Source: Riptortus pedestris (taxonomy: Eukaryota; Arthropoda; Insecta; Hemiptera; Alydidae). From it: a DNA stretch of 64,000 bases. The position numbers were made by a program, and so were the translations under genes. The notes beneath the pieces are model-generated. The model did not search any database and had not been told where the DNA came from. It saw only the letters and a program-made list of their open reading frames with translations. This document shows, in pieces, positions 44,625-55,344 of the stretch. The stretch is taken from NCBI GenBank assembly GCA_019009955.1, contig CM032233.1:121933501-121997500 (forward strand). The letters run 5' to 3'. Each line of letters begins with the position of its first letter. Positions within the stretch are counted from its first letter, which is position 1.

Positions 44625-45180
44625 ATTATATATATATATATTTAGCAACATAATTATATATATATATATATATATATTTATCACTTTAGCAGTCGTAATT
44701 TTTGTTTGATCATTACTGAAGTCGAAATTTAAACGTTTTATTTAAAATTAAAGATCAAGATTTTTAATTGCTGTACCAGTACCTGTGGGAGATGGGGGGG
44801 GGGGGAGGGAGGGATGGAGAGGGAATTTCGAAAATTCGAAGTATCTCAGTAAACCTAATTAAAATTTAATAAAAACCAGTAAATTTCCCAATAAAAATTA
44901 TTTTATACATTTTTTCTCAAACTTGAAAATTAAGGGAGATATTGGTATTTTTTAGTTTTCAACCTCCAGTAAACCCCCAAACCCACTCATGTTATATTAA
45001 CTATAAGCTGGTATGAACAATGTTATTCCAAGCTTAAATACAAAATATTGTTTTCAAGAGATCTTTATTACGCGAGATACATGAAAATACCTTGTGTAAC
45101 GACGTCATCAATTAAGATTTTACGTTCTCGTTTCGAAAATGTATATTTGATCATACCATGAGTGAGATACATGCAACTAA
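44625..45180 (+). mobile_element. Family H variant body
   Basis: Two TA runs (44631-44640 and 44656-44676), ATCACTTTAGCAGTCGTAAT, a long G block at 44793-44815, TTAAGGGAGATATTGGTATT and CATGAAAATACCTTGTGTAA. The head is missing. Confidence 0.65.
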
Positions 45181-45184
45181 TATT

Positions 45185-45720
45185 AATGAGTTCCTTAATT
45201 AAGAGCCGTGTGTGGGTTAGTATTAGACTCAACTTGGTTATAATATTAACATTTTAGGGGCCGTAATGAGCGGTGGTTGTAAGGCTGGCCTGAAATGAAA
45301 AGTCGACATATTTTGTTTCCTATTTGTTCTTCTGCAAATATGTGTCTGTAAAACGTTCGTTATTTATTAATTAAGAGTACCTTCTGTTATACACACTCTT
45401 GTCCTTTAACGAAGAATGAAAAAGACACATAATAAAACAATAGCCGGAGTCAACAATTTTATAGCCACAAAGCCGAGCAAAACTTGGTATGTGAATTAAC
45501 TAAGTCCTCCTCGATTATAAGCTATATTAAAATTTTTAGGGAAGCACAAGAGTGAGGGTTTTAAGGCGGGCCTGAAATGAAAAATCGTAATATTTAGTTT
45601 TCTGTTTGTTTTTCTGGAAATATGCTTCCCATTAGAAGTTGTTCATGTTCTTTTTTAGAGTAGCTTTTGTTATGGCGTCAATATTTAATTTTAGGGAAGG
45701 GATTGTTTTTTAAACTCCAT
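45185..45720 (-). repeat. RTE-tail-like tandem repeat, minus orientation
   Basis: Reverse-complement units of the 37501-38370 repeat: GGCTGGCCTGAAATGAAAAG at 45282 and GGCGGGCCTGAAATGAAAAA at 45581, a period of 299 bp. Ends are not defined. Confidence 0.7.
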
Positions 45721-46260
45721 TAATATTTTTAGAAACGAAGTAGGTTTACGAAGGTGATTAGAAAAAAAAAATCACGAAAATTAGTTTCGTGTTTTTTCCT
45801 GGAAAATTTTACTTCAGGCATTATTTCATTATTGATGTTGCTATTAATATTACCTTCACTTTCTTTATCTAAATTAAGTCGTGGTTACTTCACATTTATC
45901 AGAGTTACTTATTTCCCCCAGAAATATGGTTTATTAGAATATTCCGATGGCTTAAATTCGAGAATAGCTAAACTTGCAATAAATTAACAATGCGAAATTG
46001 GCACGACATATGTGAGCGGAAGTTGTGAAAATATAAACAGTCGGCTACGGCTGAGTCGGGTCACATCGGATGATTCGCGGCATTTTGGGAGATTCGGATC
46101 AACTTTTGGCGGGAAAGAGATAGATTATGCTTTATAATGACGGATACTAACAATGCGTTCACATTGTATTAAATAATGAAGAGAGATTAAGTATTATTTA
46201 TTTAGTTGTTTATTATTCACATTTATTCTGCAAGACGCTAGAAAAGTATAGAGCTTCCCT
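45721..46260. other. Unassigned stretch
   Basis: A 77-codon plus frame at 45754-45987 has a hydrophobic stretch (GIISLLMLLLILPSLSL) but no start context or homology that I recognise. Confidence 0.35.
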
Positions 46261-46572
46261 TAAGCTAAGTGTCGACAAAATCTCGAGAGAATGTCTCGAG
46301 ATTGGTCCCAGGTTCTTGTCCATTTGAGATCTCTTGCGATCTCAAGACTGGTGCGGGAGATTCGACGGAGACTTTAGTCTCGAAACGTAGGTATTTGCGT
46401 GCCGACTAGAGACACATCTACCAGTATTTTGTGTGACATCAAGCTAGAGATTTATATTGCAGTTTGATTGTTTGTGGATATAAGCATTTTTATTTTGCAA
46501 AATGGATTCACGTCAGGCCCTAGCTTTTTTAATTGCATATAAGATTGTACAAAAACGGAAAATTAAAAAAAA
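46261..46572 (+). mobile_element. Possible PIF/Harbinger 5' fragment
   Basis: Starts near TAAGCTAAGTGTCGACAAAA with repeated CTCGAGA motifs. It carries a frame at 46502 reading MDSRQALAFLIAYKIVQKRK, similar in character to the short Lys/Arg-rich N-termini of Harbinger transposases. It is cut at 46573 by family H. The right border of the 42-bp minisatellite (GGACACTTACC...TTAA at 48700-48720) resembles the inverse of this end. Confidence 0.4.
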
Positions 46573-46930
46573 AAAAGTCCGTCACGCAGGGGCTGCGTAA
46601 AACAGATTTCCCACGTGAAGTTTTACAATAGAGAAATCTGCCTAATAATAACAGTAGCAGTAAGGGCCCTCTAAACCTATTCACGAGGGACGAATAGTTA
46701 CGAAAACGGCTGCACTAGCTCTTGGCGGAAAGTCCCGAACATATCCGACTCCTGCCGACCACACACACAATACAAATGCAAATATTTCGGTTAATATTCA
46801 AGATACAGAAAACATGTATAGAACAATATTTATAGTAAATTTAATTTGCAATACGATTGATTCTATACAATTTTCCGTTCCGACGCATAATAACGGAGAT
46901 ATTTTGAATTTTCAAAAATCCTCCCTCTAA
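46573..46930 (-). mobile_element. Family H right part, truncated
   Basis: Right end with hairpin ACGCAG-GGG-CTGCGT, then AAACAGATTTCCCACGTGAA. The body runs to TTGAATTTTCAAAAATCCTC and stops where the opposite-strand copy 46931-47532 begins. Confidence 0.8.
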
Positions 46931-47048
46931 ATGATTTCCCTTAAGGGAACTCAGCTATTGAGGTCGTACTCATGACACGATTTTCGAAAAATGTCTTCAA
47001 ATGTTCATCGATCCTACCCAGGAGATGACGAAAATGAAGTCCGTTCAA

Positions 47049-47113
<65 letters not shown>

Positions 47114-47532
47114 AATATGTCTGTTAACACTCTAGCGGTCGCAATTTTTGTTTAATCGACACCAAACTCGGTATTTAATCATTTTATGTAAAAAGGAAGA
47201 TCAAGTTCGTTACCGGTTGAAACCGGACCAGTGGGAGGGGGGGGGTTTAGAAGGGGGGATTTTCGCAAATTCCCATATATCTCCATCTCTATACGTCGGA
47301 TCGAATACTTGTATAGAACCAATCTTATTGAAAATTAAATTTACTATAAATATTGTTGTATACATTTATTCTCTATCTTGTATATTAACCGAGATATTTG
47401 CATGTTTATTAAATGTAGGCGAATAACGAACGAGTGAGTTTCCCGATTCGGCCCTCATGTGGAGATTTCTCTATTGTATAACTTCACGTGGGAAATCTGC
47501 TTATTTTACGCAGCCCCTGCGTGACGGACTTT
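46931..47532 (+). mobile_element. Family H element, complete
   Basis: GATTTCCCTTAAGGGAACTC head, TA tract 47054-47110, TGTCTGTTAACACTCTAGCG, and a G-rich block at 47235-47265 (nine G's, then TTTAGAAGGGGGG). 3' end GTGGGAAATCTGCTTATTTT with hairpin ACGCAG-CCC-CTGCGT and GACGGACTTTTT. The body has the same internal deletion as 42625-43311. Confidence 0.9.
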
Positions 47533-47925
47533 TTCTAACTCCAAGTTCGGCAGGTAGTAGTGTGGGTTTACAGAAGGCTAAAAATAAGAAAGTGCTTTTT
47601 ACTCCCTTAATATTTGAGTTAAGAGAAAATGTATAGAACAACAATTGTGGAGCATCAACAGCCTTAACATAATTTATTCTATAACATATCTTGGTCTGAC
47701 ACATAATAACGGAGATATTTTCAATTTTCCCTCTCTAACCCAGTCTCATGTCCGGGTCCTATTTCAGCTATTGACTAATATGATCTTAACTGTCGAATGA
47801 AACAATTAAATTTCGAGTATAGTATAGAAAAAATAAACACTTTCCAGTCAAGAACGTAAACTCTTAAAAGATAAGGTCATCACACAACGTATTTGCATGA
47901 TCCACAAACAGTAAACGTTTCTCTC
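47533..47925 (-). mobile_element. Family H variant-2 body; paralogous empty piggyBac site
   Basis: Reverse complement of the sequence flanking 50905-52156. Blocks: CGGCAGGTAGTAGTGTGGGT, ACTCCCTTAATATTTGAGTT, GAGCATCAACAGCCTTAACA and GTATTTGCATGATCCACAAA. It has one TTAA at 47607-47610 where the other copy carries a piggyBac element. Confidence 0.85.
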
Positions 47926-47928
47926 ACA

Positions 47929-48684
47929 CCCATAGACATTTGAGAGTAAAGTCTCGAGACCGCTCTCAGACCCATAGACATTTGAGAGTAAAGTCTCGAG
48001 ACCGCTCTCAGACCCATAGACATTTGAGAGTAAAGTCTCGAGACCGCTCTCAGACCCATAGACATTTGAGAGTAAAGTCTCGAGACCGCTCTCAGACCCA
48101 TAGACATTTGAGAGTAAAGTCTCGAGACTGCTCTCACACCCATAGACATTTGAGAGTAAAGTCTCGAGACTGCTCTCACACCCATAGACATTTGAGAGTA
48201 AAGTCTCGAGACCGCTCTCAGACCCATAGACATTTGAGAGTAAAGTCTCGAGACTGCTCTCACACCCATAGACATTTGAGAGTAAAGTCTCGAGACCGCT
48301 CTCACACCCATAGACATTTGAGAGTAAAGTCTCGAGACTGCTCTCACACCCATAGACATTTGAGAGTAAAGTCTCGAGACCGCTCTCACACCCATAGACA
48401 TTTGAGAGTAAAGTCTCGAGACCGCTCTCACACCCATAGACATTTGAGAGTAAAGTCTCGAGACCGCTCTCAGACCCATAGACATTTGAGAGTAAAGTCT
48501 CGAGACTGCTCTCAGACCCATAGACATTTGAGAGTAAAGTCTCGAGACCGCTCTCAGACCCATAGACATTTGAGAGTAAAGTCTCGAGACCGCTCTCAGA
48601 CCCATAGACATTTGAGAGTAAAGTCTCGAGACCGCTCTCACACCCATAGACATTTGAGAGTAAAGTCTCGAGCCTGCTCTCCAG
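47929..48684. repeat. Minisatellite, 18 x 42 bp, internally palindromic
   Basis: The unit starts CCCATAGACATTTGAGAG and contains GTCTCGAGAC, a 10-bp palindrome, flanked by TGAGAG and CTCTCA, so each unit can form a nested hairpin. Eighteen units are in exact 42-bp register. Nearly all variation is at two positions (ACC/ACT, CAGA/CACA). Because 42 is divisible by three and the unit lacks stops in two frames, both strands show open frames of about 270 codons. I do not treat them as proteins. Confidence 0.97.
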
Positions 48685-49204
48685 ACTATTTTGTCTCGAG
48701 TGGACACTTACCTTTAGTTAACAGAAAGCTACAGATGCTAAACATATAAACTCAAAGATTTAGAGTTTTTTCTCGTATGAACTTTTATCGCATAATAAGT
48801 GAATTGATGATATGTGTTTTTATCTAGCGTTAACATTAAATAGTGGGTAATTGTATGGCGGATAGAAAGTACTCACGAATCTCTACATTGTAATGACAAA
48901 AAAAAGATGTAATAATGTTTCAAAATGTTTTACGACTGGTTTCCTGAACGACCATGATTCCTAGCCTAAATACCACCGTTCAGGGGCCAGTCCTTTGCTA
49001 AAAATAATAACAACCAATTTATAAAATCTGATAGTCTGAGCTATCTATGACTAGGAGGAATATTAAAAGTTGACTCTTTCAGTGATGTGGCGATATCCTA
49101 AGAAAAAAACAATGTCAACGAAGATTGAAAGTTCTCTGGAGGTGTGGTATTCTGTATTTTTATTAACGGTTATGAAATGTATATGATTTAGCGGGGAATA
49201 AATA
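48685..49204. other. Low-repeat stretch
   Basis: After the minisatellite border no known repeat is seen until the H right end at 49205. Confidence 0.4.
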
Positions 49205-49792
49205 AGTCCGTCTCGCAGGGGCTGCGTAAACTAAGCAGATCTCCCACGTAATGTTATACAATAGAGAAATCTCCTTACGAATGCTGAACAGTTACGGAAA
49301 TGATCGATCTAGCTTTTGGCGGGAAACTCACTCGTCCGTTATCTGCCCACATTTAATAAAAATGCAAATATCTCGGTTAATATTCAAGATAGAGAATAAA
49401 TGCATGTAACATTATTTATAGTAAATTTAATTTTAATAAGTTTGATTCTATACAATTTTTCGATCCGACGTACAGTAACGGAGATATTTCGAATTTTTGA
49501 AAATCCCCCCTCTAAACCCCCCCCCTCCCACTGGTCCGATTTCAGCCATTAACGAACTAGATCTGTCTTTTTACATAAAACGTATAAATATCAAGTTTCG
49601 TTACGATCAAACAAAAATTGCGACCGCTAGAGCGTTAACAGACGTATATATATATATATATATATAATTTTGAACGGACCTCATTTTCGTCATCTCCTGG
49701 ATAGGATCGATGGACATTTGAAGACATTTTTCGAAAACCGCGTCATGAGTACGGCCTCAATAGCTGATTTACCTTAAAGGAAATGTGCTAAA
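49205..49792 (-). mobile_element. Family H element, complete
   Basis: 5' end at 49792 with TAGCACATTTCCTTTAAGG, TA tract 49646-49664, C-rich block 49506-49528. The right end at 49205 has hairpin GCAG-GGG-CTGC and TAAACTAAGCAGATCTCCC. About 590 bp; same subfamily as 27870-29405 (shared TAGCTTTTGGCGGGAAACTC). Confidence 0.9.
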
Positions 49793-49892
49793 AATAGTGA
49801 GGATTGTGAATATTCATATATTACGTGCGCACACCTTCCTTTTACATCGATATTTTTGTTTTAACAATTTAGGATTTGATACTGTGATTGTG

Positions 49893-50298
49893 TGTCTGTT
49901 ACCGCACTAGCTGTCGCAACTTCTGTTTTACCCGAAACAACATATACTAAAATCGACATATAAGCGTTCATGTAAAACTAAATATCAAGCACTTTAACTG
50001 CTGACATCGGTCCGGGAGAAGAAGGGGTTGAGAGGGGGGGGGATTCGAAATATTTCCGTTATTATACGGTGCATCGAAAAATTGCATAGAAAACCTCTCA
50101 TTGAAAATTTAATTTTCTATGAATTTTGTTATATACTTATTTTCTCTCATCACTATTTCTATTTCACCCGGATATTTGCATTTTATAGTTTTCGGCCTTC
50201 AGTAAGCCCCCACTCCTACTCATGTCATAGTAACAATAAGCATTCAGATTAACATCATGAACCGCCACTCATTGTTTTCATTGAACTTTTACTCGAAA
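49893..50298 (+). mobile_element. Family H body
   Basis: GTGTCTGTTACCGCACTAGC, GCTGACATCGGTCCGGGAG, a G block at 50032-50040, and CCCCCACTCCTACTCATGTC. The head is absent; it is interrupted at about 50298 by an inverted-repeat segment. Confidence 0.65.
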
Positions 50299-50540
50299 CA
50301 GGTTTTTTTTGCTTCAGCGGTCTTCTCGTAATTGTGCTAACTTTCGGTAGTTCTATGGCTACCTTCTTCAGGCTATACATCGATACTATTGTCTTATTGG
50401 GTGAACCTAAATTAGACCCCGGGCTGTGACCCTTCGGGAACGACAATAGTAGCTATGTATAACCTAAAGAAGGTGGCTATTGAGCTACCGAAAGCTATTG
50501 AGCACATTGAAGTTTGACGAGAAGAGCACTGGAGCAGAAA
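50299..50540. repeat. Imperfect inverted repeat, Penelope-3'-end-like
   Basis: TCTTCTCGTAATTGTGCTAA at 50320 is partly matched in reverse by TGAGCACATTGAAGTTTGAC then GAGAAGA at 50525. Each arm contains CTGAAGAAGGTAGC...CTACCGAAAG (minus strand for the first, CTAAAGAAGGTGGC...CTACCGAAAG for the second), similar to the hammerhead-like core at 15262. Confidence 0.6.
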
Positions 50541-50599
50541 GCCAGTTTGGGCAAGAAGAACATTCAGGCCAGCGAGAAAGTCTACGAAACCACATGAAC

Positions 50600-50904
50600 G
50601 TTTAATGTTTGTGGATCATGCAAATACGCTGTGTGATGACCTTATCTTTTAAGAGTTTACGTTCTTGACTGGAAAGTGTTTATTTTTTCTATACTATACT
50701 CGAAATTTAATTGTTTCATTCGACAGTTAAGATCATATCAGTCAATAGCTGAAATAGGACTCGGAAATGAGACTGGGTTAGAGAGGGAAAATTGAAATTT
50801 CTCCGCTATTATGAGTCAGACCAAGATATGTTATAGAACAAATTATGTTAAGACTGTTGATGCTCCACAATTGCAGTTCCATACATTTTCTCTTAACTCA
50901 AATA
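50600..50904 (+). mobile_element. Family H variant-2 body, left of piggyBac
   Basis: TGTTTGTGGATCATGCAAAT, TTTACGTTCTTGACTGGAAA, TTGATGCTCCACAATTGCAG and TCTCTTAACTCAAATATTAA. The sequence continues at 52157 (GGGAGTGATAAGCAC). Confidence 0.8.
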
Positions 50905-50908
50905 TTAA

Positions 50909-52152
50909 CCCTAGTATTACCGACCTCTCCCAGGTCGCATGGATTACCAAGGGGGGGGGGGCTCCTCGAGCCCACAAATTAAAAACCTTTTATTTTGGTT
51001 CTATAATTTTTATTTCTATTGGATTATGTTTAATGAACGTTTCTTATGACACCTGTGTAAAAAATTAAAAAAAAAAGTTTGGATGGGGAAAAAAGGATGA
51101 CTTTAAATTAAATGTAATTTTATTCTACTAGAGGAACATATCTAAACATTGTTAGAATAAAAAGTTATCTATATCTAAGTTATTATAACATTATAATAGA
51201 ATAATAATTTAAGAAAATCTAATTATCAGATTCGTAATTGCAATTATCGGTGCTTTTGCACAATAATTTTTTTCCCCAGTGTTTGTTATACACTGAACGT
51301 TTACATATGAAGCAACGCTGCTTAGATTTTGATAGGTTGTTGTATTTTTCTTTTTTTGATTTGGCTTCTCTTACACAAGTGTAACACCTTAGCCTTCCAC
51401 TTGATGAACCTTGTTCCTCCAATGGGGGATAAATCAGTTCTCGCCCTAGAGCATGCTCCATGGCCTTCACTGAAGATCTAGGAATGCCCACAAGATTTTC
51501 ACTCCTTTCAGCAACACACAATTTTACTAAACTCTCAGATAGTTCAAATAAAAAGTACTTTCTTCAACCAGCACTATTTCTTCTCCATGTTGTGTCCAGG
51601 ATGCAGCATGGACTAACTGTTCCCCTAGTTGGGAACAACCTAGAAAATCTTCTCTTTTCTAAAAAAGTACCTATCAGGAGCAATAATTATAACCATCTTA
51701 GTAATATATTTTTTATATGAAAAAAAAAATATATGGGGAGAATATATATATATTTTTATTGGGAAAAAAAAAACTTGAGAAGGTTTGTGTATATTAAAAT
51801 TACATCAAAGTAATTATTATTTGAGCAATATAATTAATAACACTTGAATTACTAGTTAAAAGTAGTATTAAATATCAGTGGGCTCGAGGAGCCCCCCCCC
51901 CCTTGGTACTTAAGTGTATAACTACCCCTTGCATTACCAAGGGGTGGGGGCTCCTCGAGCCCATTCGTCAAAAAACATTTTTTTTCTCAACATAGAAATT
52001 TTTTTATTTAATTTTGTTGTTATGCCCTCATTCTAGGATGTTTTTCTGAGGAATACATAAAATATCACAAATATCCCATTAAAATTGGGTGATAGGGAAC
52101 AAAAACAAAAAGTTGTCGGCTCAAGGAGCCCCCCCCCTTGGTAGTTCTAGGG
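50909..52152. mobile_element. piggyBac-type element (CCCTAG ends)
   Basis: TTAA at 50905-50908 and 52153-52156. Ends CCCTAGTATTACC and GGTAGTTCTAGGG are imperfect inverse repeats. Several copies of CCAAGGGG...GGCTCCTCGAGCCC and its complement lie at 50948-50972, 51881-51905, 51936-51963 and 52120-52142, which are subterminal repeats. It encodes only a transposase C-terminus. Confidence 0.93.
51219..51521 (-). pseudogene. piggyBac transposase C-terminus with Cys-rich domain
   Basis: The 100-residue frame contains ALGRELIYPPLEEQGSSSGR, then LRCYTCVREAKSKKEKYNNL, QRCFICKRSVYNKHWGKKLL and CKSTDNC. The pattern CxxC...CxxC...H...C matches the cysteine-rich DNA-binding domain at the end of piggyBac transposases. 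The preceding acidic/Arg spacer fits as well. The frame has a stop at 51219. The catalytic DDD domain has been deleted, leaving 1.24 kb against about 2.5 kb for a full element. Confidence 0.85.
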
Positions 52153-52156
52153 TTAA

Positions 52157-52300
52157 GGGAGTGATAAGCACATTCTTGTTTTTAGCCTTCTGTAAACCCA
52201 CACTACTACCTGCCGAACTTGGAAATAGAAAATACATCTTGAGAAGAGAACAATATTGTGTAATAGCAACATATTGCAAAAATAATATACGTTGTGATAC
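52157..52300 (+). mobile_element. Family H variant-2, right of piggyBac
   Basis: GGGAGTGATAAGCACATTCT then CCTTCTGTAAACCCACACTA and CTGCCGAACTTGG, the continuation of 50600-50904, matching 47540-47606 in reverse. Confidence 0.8.
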
Positions 52301-52870
52301 CGGTCGGTGAAGACCGTCGTCACTGGCTGATGATTATAATAAACTTTGTTTATTAGAGTTCTTTAGGATTGCAAAATTAAACACACAAGCATTAGAGTTT
52401 TTATCACAGCACAATTTATTTGACAGTGGACTACAAACTTTGTAAATTATTATTAACTATTACTCGCAATATGCAATGATAACCTCTCTTCTTATTGCAC
52501 AGTACATTAAATCACCATCACTGAAGTTCACAAAAACACGCACTACACTGATCTTTACATAAAAACGGCCCCGCACTGAAACTGAAATGCACTGCTCACT
52601 GAAGCTACTCTGAACGCACTGTTATTCATTTGAAGAGAACAAACTGGCTGTCGTCCGAGCTGGTCAGCTTTTATAGACGGGCGGCGAGATCAAAGGAAAG
52701 GGGGCCCAGACCAGCCTAGACTCCAGACGGGCGTCGCCGAGACACATCCGACGCCAATGGTCCTTTCATCGGTCGGCACCTTTCAACTACCTCGAACTTC
52801 TTAACACTGCAGTAGACGCGCCCCTCGTCAGTACAAGAGTGGTCGCACGTCATCTCTCAAATGACTTACC
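52300..52870 (-). mobile_element. Third LTR-like segment
   Basis: AATAAACTTTGTTTATTAGA, GTTCTTTAGGATTGCAAAAT and AATTTATTTGACAGTG align with both solo LTRs. On the minus strand CTATAAAAG (at 52669-52677 in reverse) is followed by CCAGTTTGTTCTC, the counterpart of TCAGTTTGCTCTC in copy 956-1540. The start differs (ACCGGTCGGTGAAGACCGTC) and no matching CA end is clear, so it is a divergent subfamily or recombinant. Confidence 0.65.
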
Positions 52871-53101
52871 ACTTTTCTTAAGTATTAAAGTAAGAAGGTT
52901 AGTTTTAATTAAGCCTGTACTAATATTTGTATGAAAGTTATAATTGATACATTATATGAAGAACATACATGATTTATGATTATATAATATGAAAAAAAAA
53001 ATATTTCACACATTATCTTGGCTTACACAATATAAAATTGATATATAGATATGTTATACATACACATTATATAGTCAGGTTTATAAAATAAAATAAAATA
53101 G

Positions 53102-53400
53102 TTAGGTAGGTTTATAAAATGAAATATGGCCATTTCCTAAATAAATTACTTGAGAATTGATCTCCGAAATATTCAGAAGAGAAAAATATACTACCATAGG
53201 CCACCTTCTGGTATTTCTCGGTACATTATAAAGTGAACACAATTTATCCAATATGTCCACAACTACTTTGGTTTGATTATAATGTGTTATAATGGAAGGC
53301 TTTTTCTTTTTTCCTATTCTCTCATTTATTTCTCCATCAAAATGCATACTTGATATAGCCAATACATTTCTAATTTTGGACTTATTTTTTGGGACATAGG
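53102..53400 (-). pseudogene. piggyBac transposase catalytic-domain fragment
   Basis: Minus frame: PKNKSKIRNVLAISSMHFDG, then KKPSIITHYNQTKVVVDILD, KLCSLYNVPRNTRRWPMVVY and FSLLNISEINSQVIYLGN. This corresponds to the piggyBac block KPxIIxxYNxTKGGVDxxDQLC..Y...R.TRRWP...FF...NI..IN. The Asp in VVVDILD corresponds to the third catalytic Asp. The rest of the DDD domain and the Cys-rich domain are missing. No TTAA ends are identifiable. Confidence 0.9.
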
Positions 53401-53459
53401 AAACCGAAGATGCTTGAATTTTTTCCCCTATTTTTTATACTTTTTAGCTCGTGTAAGTC

Positions 53460-53790
53460 TGCCACTGCACTACTTACAAAGGTAGTCGCGCTAGATCTCA
53501 CAGATGCTTCAAGGTCTTGTGGCAGTACTGGAGAATCAGAAAAGGGTTGAAACAGTACTGGTGGAAGGCTCTAGGGATGGGGGGAAGGTAGCTAAGGTGG
53601 GGGTCACCCAGGTTCTATCCTCTACTCAGCAGTTCAAAAAGTCTCTCCAAGTCATCTCTCAGATGACGTGCGAATACTGCAGTGATAAATACGTGATTAA
53701 CGCTGTGCAATTTTTCTTGTACGCAGTTTTCGCAAAACTATGTTGAATCTACTTAGTTTACCCAGGCTCTGCGTCAGGGTGTTTTTTTTT
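53460..53790 (+). other. Unassigned stretch ending in family H right end
   Basis: No motif in the 80-codon frame at 53504-53746. TTGAATCTACTTAGTTTACC then CAGGCTCTGCGTCAGGGTGT at 53743-53783 is a diverged H terminus. Confidence 0.45.
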
Positions 53791-54320
53791 TTAATTCGGC
53801 ACAGTAGGGAATGTAGGGGAGAAAGTAGCTGTAACAAGAGCCAATATGGAGGAACAGAATGTTATAGGGGTACTAAAGGAGCTGTGTAGCGTAGAGATCT
53901 CGAATTGGCCAACAGCCAAGAATACCTCTCATCAGTTCACTACCTAAAAACAATAAATAATAATAATAAAGGTTTATTAGCAGGTGTATTTAAAAAGTAA
54001 TGTAGTAGAAGTGTTTTTGGCGAGATATTTATCTAAGTTGAATATTGTCGGTTTTGGGTTTGGGGGAGGGGGGGGGGTTATTGCAGAGTGTAGGAGTAAT
54101 TGGCGAACTGGTAGGGATTAAATGGGAGTGGAGTAGCGGGCTCAACAATGAAGGAGGTAGCTGTTGTGAAAAAAGTAATTACACCAACAGGGGCCATGTC
54201 CCTACCCCCTCCTCCTCTCAAACCATAATAGGACATTCCCCCCTCCCCCCACACCCTTTGTATTATTTTACGTCAGATTTCTTTCTCTTCTCCCAGCAAA
54301 GGAAAAAATATATACACACC

Positions 54321-54365
<45 letters not shown>

Positions 54366-54390
54366 GTGAAGTTTTCGACCAGATTATATT
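53791..54390. other. Unassigned stretch with TA tract
   Basis: G-homopolymer at 54061-54078 and (TA)n at 54325-54362. No gene recognised. Confidence 0.4.
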
Positions 54391-54391
54391 T

Positions 54392-54532
54392 ATATACGGT
54401 GTTGTTATTATTTTTGGAGTTTTGGTCAATGTTGGTGAAATAAATCTATAAACTAAGATATTTCTGCTGATATTTCGAGAATCTTTATTTTCTCTTCTTC
54501 AGGGCTGTAAAATTATGTGTAATAACAATGTG

Positions 54533-54535
<3 letters not shown>
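54392..54535 (+). mobile_element. Family B repeat, third copy
   Basis: ACGGTGTTGTTATTATTTTT, GGTCAATGTTGGTGAAATAA and TATTTCGAGAATCTTTATTT then CTTCTTCAGGGCTGTAAAA align with 39217-39340. Truncated at a TA tract. Confidence 0.75.
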
Positions 54536-54580
<45 letters not shown>

Positions 54581-54633
54581 TTCCACACACACGCGCGTAC
54601 ACGCATACACGCAAACGCATACACGCACGCGCG

Positions 54634-54692
<59 letters not shown>

Positions 54693-54711
54693 ACACACAC
54701 ACACACACACT
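54536..54711. repeat. (TA)n-(CA)n compound microsatellite
   Basis: TA at 54536-54579 followed by CA/CGCA-rich alternating purine-pyrimidine sequence to 54711, with a short (CG) run. Frames on both strands are repeat translation. Confidence 0.97.
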
Positions 54712-54768
54712 ACTTCTTCTATGTGTATATATACGCGTATTACAAAAATATATAATATACGGATGTTT

Positions 54769-54875
54769 TAGCAGATTTACCTTAAGGGAAGTCAGCTGTT
54801 GAGGTCGTACTCATGACGCGATTTTCAAAAATTTTCTACAAATGTCCATCGATCCTACCCAGGAGATGAAAAATC

Positions 54876-54918
<43 letters not shown>

Positions 54919-55344
54919 TTGTCTATCTATCTATGTATTTGTCTGTGACCGCTCTAGCGGTCGCAATTATTTCTTTAACGTTATCAAACTCGACATTTAA
55001 TCGTTTTATGTAAAAAGAAAGATGAAGTTCGTTAATGGCTGAAATCGGACCAGTAGGAGGGGAGGTTTAGACGGGAGAATTTTCGAAAAATCGAAATATC
55101 TCCGTTACTATAAAAATCGAAAAATGGTATAGAATCAATCTTATTGGACACTAAAGTTACTATAAATATTGTTATGTACATTTATTCTCTATCTAGAATA
55201 TTAACCTAGACATTTGCCTTTTTCAGTTTTCAGCCTTCAGTAAACCCCACTTCTATTCGCGTTATACATATAAACAATACTCTGTTATATAATAAACCAC
55301 ATTATTTGAAGCTTAAATACCAAATATTATTACAAGGCCTTCCT
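54769..55344 (+). mobile_element. Family H element, truncated by minisatellite
   Basis: TAGCAGATTTACCTTAAGGG start; TA tract 54882-54914, GCTCTAGCGGTCGCAATTAT, GGCTGAAATCGGACCAGTAG, then the body to TAAATACCAAATATTATTAC. The right end is replaced by the 24-bp repeat array. Confidence 0.88.

Noticed and set aside
45754..45987. Small secreted or membrane protein
   Set aside because: A hydrophobic run alone, no splice or start context, and adjacent to repeats.
47929..48684. CRISPR array
   Set aside because: Units are contiguous identical repeats with no unique spacers, in a eukaryotic repeat context.
47880..48749. Two opposing open frames of about 270 codons as a repeat protein gene
   Set aside because: The 42-bp tandem unit is a multiple of three and stop-free, which explains both frames; there is no independent coding signal.
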